NCBI GenBank assembly: GCA_001310555.1
Contig: BAXO01000150.1
Coordinates: 1-5,767 of the forward strand
DNA: 5,767 bases
Reading direction: 5' to 3'
Source of the DNA: Bacillus sp. JCM 19058
GTDB lineage: Bacteria > Bacillota > Bacilli > Bacillales_H > Bacillaceae_D
The notes below the pieces were generated by a model that searched no databases, had not been told where the DNA came from, and saw only the letters and a list, made by a program, of their open reading frames with translations. Positions 1 through 5,736 of the stretch are shown piece by piece. The translations under genes and the position numbers were made by a program. The stretch's first letter is position 1; every line of letters begins with the position of its first letter.

Positions 1-466
1 ATGGACCCATTGGGCTATCACTCGTTAAGACACCAATCCCACTAGCGTTATTTGCGAAATATAAAAAGAAGCGATCCTGACCATTAATTATTTTATGAGC
101 AGCAGCTGGTGCCCATGACTGTGTTGCCCATGTTGCCGCTCCCTCCGTACCAGCTACCTGAACCTCACCATGATCTGTCCAATTCATTAAATCCTTTGAT
201 GATATGATGGAAATTTTATTAATATTGCCGTATGTATTATCAATAAGATTTCCATTGTCATCATACTCAAATACATCATTCGTATTATAGATATAGACGC
301 TATCTTGATAAACTAAAGCATAAGGATCTGCTCCAAATTTATGAGATAGAAGTGGATTACCATTTCTCGGAATTTTCCCTACTGCCTCCTTTATTTCTGA
401 GTTAGATGTATCAATTTCCTGATCTGTAGTGCCTTTTGGCTTATGAGATGTTTCCTTATTATTCAT
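1..466 (-). CDS. GH43 glycoside hydrolase (arabinofuranosidase/xylosidase type), N-terminal 155 residues, cut by window edge
   Basis: The frame is open from the ATG at 466 to the left edge, so only the N-terminal part is visible. It resembles GH43 enzymes of the XynD type, which remove arabinose from arabinoxylan or related oligosaccharides. Residues 38-49 (PLLSHKFGADPY) carry the first-blade motif, and Asp47 is the likely catalytic general base. The segments YIYNTND (58-64), EYDDNGN (67-73), NWTDHGE (95-101), SWAPAAAH (117-124) and FFLYFANN (133-140) follow in the usual order of the beta-propeller. The catalytic Glu expected further on lies outside the window. The start is set by AGGGGAG seven bases upstream. 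The first 35 residues are hydrophilic with no signal peptide, so the enzyme is probably cytoplasmic and acts on imported oligosaccharides; secreted XynD differs in this. It is separated by 636 bp from the transporter genes and probably has its own promoter. Family is fairly sure; exact substrate is inferred. Confidence 0.88.
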   Translation of the reverse strand, partial: MNNKETSHKPKGTTDQEIDTSNSEIKEAVGKIPRNGNPLLSHKFGADPYALVYQDSVYIYNTNDVFEYDDNGNLIDNTYGNINKISIISSKDLMNWTDHGEVQVAGTEGAATWATQSWAPAAAHKIINGQDRFFLYFANNASGIGVLTSDSPMGP

Positions 467-473
467 TTTATAT

Positions 474-480
474 CTCCCCT
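474..480 (-). promoter_or_regulatory. Ribosome binding site of the GH43 gene
   Basis: On the minus strand AGGGGAG is followed by seven bases and then the ATG at 466. This spacing is right for a Bacillus start and supports the choice of a start without a signal peptide. Further upstream TATACT (506-501) could be a -10 box, but the best -35-like hexamer, TTGAAA (532-527), is 20 bases away. The promoter is therefore not called. Confidence 0.7.
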
Positions 481-1000
481 ACGTTTTATATGAATTGCTT
501 AGTATACAAATGATTCTTGAGAACTATTTCAATTGGTTTAGCTAAGTTTCAGCTATGTGATAGCGGTCAACTTTAGACAAAACACCTCCTAATCCTCTTT
601 TTGTTATTTGTGCACTAAAAGTCTAATGCTTTCTTAACTTCAAAACAACCTGTCAATTTCTCCTATTTAACCTTTCACATTATAGGTTTGAGTGCTCACC
701 AATCAAATCCTGCATGATCAAAACGACTAACTTTTGTGGTTTAAAATAAGGTACAGCTATCATAGGGGTACACTATTATGAGCTAATCCTAAAACACGTT
801 CGAAGTCATTTTTTATTACAATACAATGGTGAGGCTCAATTGATGATTTATTTTTTAAAATGTCAAGAGAGTGAAAATGAGCGATATTTATCCGATGAAA
901 AGAATAGATTGATGAAAATTGAGTAAATCCGTGCTAACAGTTCTTACCGCTAAGCCTTAAGCCGCTTTCACTACCTAAGTTACCCTTGCCGGCACACTTA

Positions 1001-1033
1001 AGAACCCAGTCACTTTAAAAGATACTGGGTTCT
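1001..1033 (-). terminator. Probable transcription terminator of the araNPQ-DUF624 unit
   Basis: AGAACCCAGT (1001-1010) and ACTGGGTTCT (1024-1033) form a perfect 10-bp stem with a 13-base loop. It lies 69 bp past the stop codon of the last operon gene. The minus strand after the stem reads TAAGTGTG, so the usual U-run is weak. The position fits an operon end; the missing U-run lowers certainty. Confidence 0.55.
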
Positions 1034-1102
1034 GATATAAAGAAATGCATATATGTTGAAGCATAAATGAACGAGGTCTAATATAGAAAAAACTTTTAAT
1101 TT

Positions 1103-1738
1103 TTATAATCCCTTTCCAACATTTGTATCAATTTTCTTTAATACATTTAATGTTATCCAACCCCATCCTAATATAAAAAGACTAATTGAAAAAAATAATA
1201 TCATACTGGGGAATTCCAATGATAGATAACCGATAACAAACATCCAGAGTAGAATATAGGTAGATTTATGAATATTCCCAACGCCAATAATAAAGGCATT
1301 TTTCAAATGTTGCAATAAATGACTCTCATAATGAATCATTAATGGGAATATCCATATAAATAAAGCAAAATAGAAAAACACTAATAATATAAAAGCAAAT
1401 AAACTAAAGACAAATATACTTTCCTCCATCGCTTTCAACACTTCATAATTTAAATATAAAATACTTCCTACTGTTATGAATAACCAGCCCACCAAATTTC
1501 CTTTTACAAAATTTTGCTTGTATACCGCTTTAAAGCTTTTCCAAATAGAGAAGTCATCTTGACCATTTAACCATTTGCGAACAATAGAAAGAGTAGCTAT
1601 TGTAGATGGGAAAACGCCTAAAAAGACTAATCCTAGGACTAAAAAAAATGAACCACAAAAAAAATTAATGTATGCCATTCTAGTGACCCACTGGAATATC
1701 AATTCGAAGGTACTCATCCACTTTTGATTTTGGTACAT
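1103..1738 (-). CDS. DUF624 / YesL-family integral membrane protein
   Basis: This 211-residue protein resembles YesL of B. subtilis, which is about the same length. The family has the DUF624 domain and no established biochemical function. Members are often encoded beside sugar ABC transporters and polysaccharide-degrading enzymes. About five hydrophobic segments are visible, near residues 23-42, 82-98, 108-133, 159-173 and 176-199. The family-like motif GVFPSTIATLSIVRKWL (41-57) follows the first one. It starts 28 bp after the araQ stop and is probably the last gene of the operon. The start is uncertain: ATG 1738 (Met1) has AAAGGGATGTGG upstream, while Met8 would also give a full family-like N-terminus. 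The gene is intact. A role in sugar uptake or its control is inferred from context only. Confidence 0.85.
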   Translation of the reverse strand: MYQNQKWMSTFELIFQWVTRMAYINFFCGSFFLVLGLVFLGVFPSTIATLSIVRKWLNGQDDFSIWKSFKAVYKQNFVKGNLVGWLFITVGSILYLNYEVLKAMEESIFVFSLFAFILLVFFYFALFIWIFPLMIHYESHLLQHLKNAFIIGVGNIHKSTYILLWMFVIGYLSLEFPSMILFFSISLFILGWGWITLNVLKKIDTNVGKGL

Positions 1739-1766
1739 TTTTCCACATCCCTTTTTGTACTAAGTA

Positions 1767-2603
1767 TTAGCCTTTTACTCCACCAGTTGACAACCCAGCG
1801 ATAAAGAATCGTTGGAAGACAATAAATAATAGAACGATTGGTATAATTGTCATAATCGCACCTGAAATTAATACATCATAGTTGTTCTCATAAGGAGTTA
1901 ACAATGTTTGTAATCCAACGGGTAATGTGAACATGTCACTCGATCGAATGACTAGTAATGGCCAAACAAAATTATTCCAACTAAATAATCCTTGTAAAAT
2001 CGCCATCGCTGCAAAGGAAGGCAGCATTAGTGGCATCATAATTTTAAAATAGATGCCATACTCCGTGCTTCCATCTATTCTAGCAGCATCCATTAATTCC
2101 TTAGGTAAACCAATGGCATATTGTCTAAAGAAGAAAACAGCTGAAGCTGAGATAATAGCGGGAAGGATAATCCCTGTATACGTATCTATTAAATTTAAGC
2201 TATTCATTAATTGATATAAAGGTAACATTAAAATTTCAAAAGGTACCATAATAATAAATACAACAATAAAGAATAACAAATTTCTTAATTTAAACTCATA
2301 CACAGCTAAAGCATATCCAACCATTGAAGAGAAAAATAACCCTAATACAATCGTTAGTGCAGATACAATCAAGCTATTTAAATACCATTGCCAATATTGG
2401 TTTCCTTCTGTAAAAATGTAGACATAGTTGTAAAGTGTAAGTTGACTAAAATCAATATTGAGTGTAATTCCCTCTCTTAATAATTCCGAAGCAGGGCGGA
2501 AAGAAGATATAATCAAACTTATCAATGGAAATAATGCAAGGAAGACAATAGCAGCAAGTAATATGTTTACTATCACTTTAAAGGCTAGCTCGCGCTGTTT
2601 CAT
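1767..2603 (-). CDS. araQ: AraQ-like CUT1 sugar ABC transporter permease
   Basis: This 278-residue membrane protein is the second permease of an arabino-oligosaccharide importer; B. subtilis AraQ is about 281 residues. It has a first membrane segment near residues 10-33, followed by the extracytoplasmic loop. Four to five further hydrophobic stretches follow (about 74-100, 107-130, 141-160, 194-215 and 245-266). The EAA loop that contacts the ATPase lies at 169-195, with DAARIDG at 172-178 and the closing MPLMLP at 190-195. This marks it as a MalG-type CUT1 permease. The ATG shares one base with the araP stop (TAATG), and AAGGAGGG lies seven bases upstream inside araP, so translation is probably coupled. 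It should pair with AraP in the membrane. The frame is intact, unlike araN and araP. The arabinose assignment rests on neighbours and operators. Confidence 0.88.
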   Translation of the reverse strand: MKQRELAFKVIVNILLAAIVFLALFPLISLIISSFRPASELLREGITLNIDFSQLTLYNYVYIFTEGNQYWQWYLNSLIVSALTIVLGLFFSSMVGYALAVYEFKLRNLLFFIVVFIIMVPFEILMLPLYQLMNSLNLIDTYTGIILPAIISASAVFFFRQYAIGLPKELMDAARIDGSTEYGIYFKIMMPLMLPSFAAMAILQGLFSWNNFVWPLLVIRSSDMFTLPVGLQTLLTPYENNYDVLISGAIMTIIPIVLLFIVFQRFFIAGLSTGGVKG

Positions 2604-3547
2604 TAACCTTCCCTCCTTTTAAACTGACCAGTTGCGAACAGATAGATAATACTTACAACAAATATAATTAATAAAACAATCACCCCAACAGCTGCACCAT
2701 AACCCATATCATTACGTTGGATCCCTTGTTGGTATAGGTAAGAAACTAATGTTAATGCAATATTCCCTGGTGAACTTGTTTCCCAAAATACATAACTTTC
2801 CTCAAATACTCTAAAACCACCGATTATACTGATCGTTGTGACAAAAACAACAATTGGCTTTAGGAATGGTAATGTTATATGAAAAAATTTTTGTGCCATG
2901 TTAGCGCCATCTATATCTGCCGATTCATACAGTTCATCGGGAATGTTTTGCAAGCCAGCCAAAAAGTACAAAATATTAACACCCAACCATCTCCATGTCG
3001 CTAATAAAACCATTAAAAGCATGGCTGACCAACCATTCGTTCTCCAATTCACTGGATCAATCCCCCAAAAAACCAAAAACTGATTTGCGATCGCTGTATC
3101 TGACTCTGCAAAAATTAATCGAAATATGATACCAGCTACCACAACTGATGTTAGTGCAGGAATGAACAGCCCAGAGCGAAAAAAATATTTTAAAGATAGA
3201 GAACTTAGAGTTCAACAAAACAGCCAATATCAATGGAATTGATACTAGAATAGCAACCGTTAGAATCATGTACGTAGTTGTATTTTGTAATGCCGTATAG
3301 AAGTTCGGGTCATTTAGTGCTCTCTCATAGTTGTTAAAACCAATATATCGAACTTGTCCTGGCAAAATATTTTGAAAGCTCATTATAAAGGCTTGTATTG
3401 TTGGATAAAGTGTTAAAACTAAGAAAGAGAGTATAAATGGAGTAACAAAAACATACGGCGCTACTTTTTTTAGAATTTAAAAACCGTAATGCCGTGCTTT
3501 TTTTTATTTTCTGTTTTATAGCTTGTATTTTTCACCTGTGTTGACAT
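2603..3547 (-). pseudogene. araP: araP-like CUT1 permease gene, interrupted by two apparent single-base frameshifts
   Basis: The natural start is the ATG at 3547 (MSTQVKNTS...), with AAGGAGGG twelve bases upstream. That frame stops after 25 codons at 3472-3470. The permease frame resumes just after 3477 with KKVAPYVFVTPF, reading through IMSFQNILPGQ to LNSKFSIFKIFF near 3186. It then breaks at a T7 run (3179-3185 on this strand) and continues as RSGLFIPALTS into VVAGIIFRLIF. One added base in 3470-3479 and one removed from the T run give a 314-residue protein; B. subtilis AraP is about 313. The EAA loop, about 2858-2935 (DELYESADIDGA, then HITLPFLKP), is intact. The product would be the partner of AraQ, with its binding protein AraN. 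As written no full permease can be made. Whether this is sequencing error or true decay cannot be decided here. Family assignment is firm. Confidence 0.85.
2611..2618 (-). promoter_or_regulatory. Ribosome binding site of araQ inside the araP 3' end
   Basis: AAGGAGGG lies seven bases before the araQ ATG at 2603 and within the last codons of araP. Together with the one-base stop/start overlap it points to translational coupling, keeping the two permeases at similar levels. Confidence 0.8.
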
Positions 3548-3559
3548 GTTTTCTTTTAT

Positions 3560-3567
3560 CCCTCCTT
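3560..3567 (-). promoter_or_regulatory. Ribosome binding site of araP
   Basis: AAGGAGGG precedes the ATG at 3547 by twelve bases, somewhat longer than usual. No other start codon lies between them, so this site decides the true araP start even though the frame that follows is short as written. Confidence 0.7.
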
Positions 3568-3588
3568 AAAAATGATGAAAGAGATAAG

Positions 3589-3615
3589 TCCCAAGAAACG
3601 TTTTCTTTCTTGGGG
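3589..3615 (-). promoter_or_regulatory. Intercistronic stem-loop between araN and araP
   Basis: CCCAAGAAA (3590-3598) pairs with TTTCTTGGG (3606-3614) over nine perfect base pairs with a seven-base loop; one more T-G wobble pair is possible. On the minus strand the stem is followed by ACTTATCTC, not a U-run, so it is not a standard terminator. Stem-loops in this position are known from other sugar ABC operons. There they stabilise the upstream mRNA or reduce read-through, so that more binding protein than permease is made. That role is inferred here. Confidence 0.6.
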
Positions 3616-3633
3616 GCATCCCTTTTACATTAT

Positions 3634-4981
3634 TTAATTTCTACTATCTATCAGTGCTTGAATTGAATCACCGGCTTGTTGAAGAGCATCCTCAGCCGAT
3701 TGGTTCCCTTCTCTTATGACAGAGTGCATGACATTTGTTTCCACTTCTTCTATTACGCGAGGAACATTTTCATTCATGTGAACGCTTCCAACCTCATTAC
3801 GAATCTCAAATAACATATCAAAAATTCCTTCATGGAAAAATTGGTAATATTCATTATCTTCTTGCATTATAGGGTCTTCCCAAACATCCCAACGAGGAGG
3901 GTCAAATCCTAATTCTGTCCATAGACGAATATTTGCATCCTCAGATAATTTTGCGAAGTACAAAAATTCTTTTGCTAATTCAACATTTTCAGATTGACTT
4001 ATAACAGCCGTTCCAGTACCTCCCATTCCAACTGTTCTTAAATCTGAATCTGGCCAGACCGGCATCGGTCTAAGTTCCATTTTCCCTTCTAAATCAGGCA
4101 TATATTCGACAAAATCCTTCATGTAAAATAACGGAACGATTACAGAAGCTGCCCCACCATCATTCATATATCCGTAATATTCCTCATTATGATAACTTCC
4201 ACCAGGAGGTACTGTGGCAATTTCATGAACATGAATCATATCTGACATGAATTGTAGTGTATCAATATTTGTTTCATTAGCTAAAGTAAGGTTCCCATCA
4301 TCATCAAAGAAATCAGAGCCTCTTTGAGTTATAAATGGCCAGAATCCATACCAGTTTGAAGCAATATTTGTCATCGGTATTCCAGTTGCTTCAACCACTT
4401 GCTTTCCTGCTTCAACATAATCATCCCATGTGATGATCGAATCAATATCTACTCCAGCTTCTTCCATAATTTCTTTATTGTAATAAACAACCGTTGCCCC
4501 TAAATGAGTTGGTGCTCCATAATAACTGCCATCTTTAGCGTAAATATCAAGCCTTTCTGTAATGTAATTATCTATTTCATCTTCAACTAAATCATTTAAT
4601 GGCTCTAATTGAATGTCTCCCTGTAAGAAATTTGCAAATCGAGCGATTTCAAGATCTACAATATCGGGTGCACCTGTTCCAGATTGCAAGGCGAGTAATA
4701 CATTATTATGCATTTGGTCAAATGGGTAAGTTTCAGCTTTAAAGCTAATCGCCCTATCCGCGTTTTCTTCATTCCAACTCTCAGCAGCATTTGCAAAGAA
4801 TTCAGCATGTGTCCCCGCAAATGTCCAGAATGTTAATTCTGTTGCTCCTTCTAAATCTTCCCCTACTATCTCTACATCATCAGCTTCTACATCTTCTGGA
4901 GTAGAATTTTCACTTCCTCCACATGCTACTAACAAAAAAAAGTAGCAATAACATACTAAATGATATTAAAACCTTTTTCAT
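3634..4981 (-). CDS. araN: AraN-like arabino-oligosaccharide-binding lipoprotein, with a +1 frameshift in the signal peptide
   Basis: This is the extracellular solute-binding protein of a CUT1 ABC importer (SBP family 1), like AraN of B. subtilis. The start with a good ribosome site (AAGGGGG, eight bases away) is the ATG at 4981. It opens MKKVLISFSMLLLL, then a T8 run (4934-4941) puts the reading out of frame, and it would stop after about 23 codons. With seven Ts the frame continues to LLVACGGSENS, a lipobox with Cys20 as lipid anchor, giving 448 residues. The long frame alone would begin at a TTG (4935) with no ribosome site and no signal peptide. Downstream features fit AraN: TELTFWTF, GAPDIVDLEIARFANFL, YYGAPTHLGATVVYYN, EEYYGYMNDGGAASV and GFDPPRWDVW. 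The linker after the Cys is very acidic. It is the first gene of the operon. Family is firm; the frameshift may be an error or slippage. Confidence 0.88.
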
Positions 4982-4989
4982 TGACTTAG

Positions 4990-4996
4990 CCCCCTT
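4990..4996 (-). promoter_or_regulatory. Ribosome binding site of araN
   Basis: AAGGGGG is eight bases upstream of the ATG at 4981. It shows that translation starts before the T8 run and that the signal peptide belongs to the gene. The TTG at 4935 has only the T run upstream and no such site. Confidence 0.75.
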
Positions 4997-5034
4997 ATGA
5001 AAATTTTCAAATAGCCAATTACCAGTTCATTTGT

Positions 5035-5050
5035 TCTTATACGTACAAAT
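5035..5050 (-). promoter_or_regulatory. AraR-like operator 2 (downstream of the transcription start)
   Basis: On the minus strand this reads ATTTGTACGTATAAGA. It matches 13 of 16 positions of ATTTGTACGTACAAAT, the AraR-type operator as I recall it. Its centre is 43 bp, about four helical turns, from that of the site at 5078-5093. ATACGTACAAAT here and ATTTGTACGTAT there are exact inverted copies. Paired operators favour cooperative binding by the arabinose repressor AraR, a GntR/LacI hybrid regulator released by arabinose. No araR gene is in the window. Confidence 0.75.
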
Positions 5051-5053
5051 CAA

Positions 5054-5070
5054 ATAAAAGCGGTTACATT
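5054..5070 (+). promoter_or_regulatory. cre site (CcpA catabolite repression)
   Basis: ATAAAAGCGGTTACATT fits the cre consensus WTGNAARCGNWWWCAWW at all but one position (A for the first G). It sits between the two AraR-like operators, roughly 20-35 bp past the predicted transcription start. CcpA bound there would block transcription when a preferred sugar is present. B. subtilis arabinose genes are also known to be under both AraR and CcpA. Confidence 0.72.
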
Positions 5071-5077
5071 TTTTATT

Positions 5078-5093
5078 ATTTGTACGTATATGG
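5078..5093 (+). promoter_or_regulatory. AraR-like operator 1 (overlapping the transcription start)
   Basis: ATTTGTACGTATATGG matches 12 of 16 positions of the AraR-type palindrome, with the left half perfect. It begins just past the -10 box of the araN promoter and covers the predicted start near 5089. Repressor here would directly block RNA polymerase. Confidence 0.72.
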
Positions 5094-5095
5094 AG

Positions 5096-5124
5096 AGTAT
5101 ATTTTAATAATTAGTACTTTTCAA
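5096..5124 (-). promoter_or_regulatory. Sigma-A promoter of the araNPQ operon
   Basis: On the minus strand TTGAAA (5124-5119) and TATACT (5101-5096) are spaced by 17 bases; each hexamer differs from consensus at one position. An A-tract upstream of the -35 box (around 5128-5137) may act as an UP element. Transcription would start near 5089, giving a leader of about 108 bases that contains the two AraR-like sites and the cre site. Confidence 0.75.
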
Positions 5125-5292
5125 TACTTTTTTTAAAATATATTTAATGGTATAAAAATACAAAATAAAAGGTTCTAATAAGCATTATCCAGTATACTTT
5201 CTTTTTATTTCACTATATAAATTTATGCATTATTGGATAAAAAATATTAATATGTAATGTTTTATTTTAATTTTAGCATTAATATTTCGTTA

Positions 5293-5308
5293 ACTTATAC
5301 GTACAACT
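5293..5308 (-). promoter_or_regulatory. Third, distal AraR-like operator
   Basis: On the minus strand AGTTGTACGTATAAGT matches 13 of 16 positions of the AraR-type palindrome and shares TTGTACGTATA with the other two sites. It lies 215 bp upstream of operator 1. It could support DNA looping or control a second transcript. No gene beginning next to it is visible. Confidence 0.6.
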
Positions 5309-5351
5309 TATTAGAGCGAAGAAAATCGAAAAATCTGACTTGAATAAAGTT

Positions 5352-5379
5352 AAGCAAACTGCCATTTTTTGCTTTTTTT
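5352..5379 (+). terminator. Weak terminator-like hairpin followed by a T run
   Basis: AAGCAAA (5352-5358) pairs with TTTGCTT (5368-5374) around a nine-base loop, and five Ts follow (5375-5379). The form fits a plus-strand intrinsic terminator, but the stem has only two G-C pairs and no plus-strand gene precedes it. It may be a chance structure in AT-rich DNA. Confidence 0.3.
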
Positions 5380-5543
5380 GAGGTTCTTCAAAGAACTCAA
5401 CGTTATTGACAAGCTATGGTCGGATTAGCACGAAAGATTTATCAAAATTATTTTAAAGGAAACATGGGTTAACTCACAGAAGGGGGAGGATTTTAGCTTT
5501 GTAGTCGTCTCAAACTAACCTATCTTAGAGTGAATACTAAAGA

Positions 5544-5567
5544 AAACTACTAGACAGATAGTAGTTT
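5544..5567 (-). terminator. Nine-bp hairpin, possible terminator of a gene beyond the right edge
   Basis: AAACTACTA (5544-5552) pairs with TAGTAGTTT (5559-5567) around a six-base loop. On the minus strand the stem runs into TTTTCTTTAG, a short U-rich tail, so it could end a transcript entering from the right. The stem is AT-rich and no gene is seen there, so the call is weak. Confidence 0.35.
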
Positions 5568-5699
5568 ATATCCTTTAAAAGTAAGGTTAGGTACTATACT
5601 TCCTCGATACTGATTTCGTATACACTATCGTTATGGTGGGGAAAGTGTTGTTTTCTGTCAATTGCGGTGGTGCAAAAACCAAGGTTCTACTTCAAATGT

Positions 5700-5736
5700 T
5701 GGGGTAAGTGAGGAAGTGACCTTCCTCCTTATCCTA
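5700..5736. repeat. Strong imperfect inverted repeat (16-bp stem, 4-base loop)
   Basis: Bases 5700-5716 pair with 5721-5736: 16 pairs including two G-T wobbles, one bulged T (5709) and a TGAC loop. The core GAGGAAG/CTTCCTC is perfect. There is no T run on either side, so it is not a standard terminator. The bases just before it (GGTTCTACTTCAAATG, 5684-5698 region) have the look of an insertion-sequence end, but no transposase is visible. Function is unknown. Confidence 0.55.

Larger units (their letters stand above)
467..1102. other. 636-bp intergenic region with no recognisable gene
   Basis: This stretch lies between the end of the DUF624 gene and the start of the GH43 gene. It holds the terminator-like hairpin at 1001-1033 and the GH43 ribosome binding site. 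Two overlapping open stretches without a convincing start are also present: plus strand 750-926 (58 codons, first in-frame ATG at 843) and minus strand 933-760 (57 codons, no Met). A perfect AGGAGGTG on the minus strand (590-583) stands before a 12-codon TTG frame (580-542). None of these translations resembles a family I know. The region may contain decayed gene pieces, but this cannot be shown from the sequence alone. Confidence 0.6.

Noticed and set aside
494..510. Degenerate AraR-like site upstream of the GH43 gene
   Set aside because: Only one half (ATTTGTA on the minus strand) agrees with the operator. The other half does not, and the match overlaps a -10-like TATACT, so chance is likely.
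2898..3083. 61-residue open frame on the plus strand
   Set aside because: It lies opposite the conserved araP coding sequence, which includes the EAA loop. It has no family resemblance, so it is a shadow frame.
2603..3383. Two separate permease genes (3057-3383 and 2603-3142)
   Set aside because: Both parts align in order to one AraP-type protein with a single junction at a T7 run. They are pieces of one gene.
3634..4935. araN starting at the TTG at 4935
   Set aside because: There is no ribosome site before it and it would remove the lipoprotein signal. The ATG at 4981 with AAGGGGG, plus one indel, explains the gene better.
5170..5220. Second promoter around TATACT/GATAAT on the minus strand
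   Set aside because: No acceptable -35 hexamer is present at the right distance. In such AT-rich sequence -10-like hexamers are common.
5380..5399. Hairpin GAGGTTCTT / AAGAACTC on the plus strand
   Set aside because: The stem is short with a bulge and a very small loop, and its T run is on the wrong side for a terminator.
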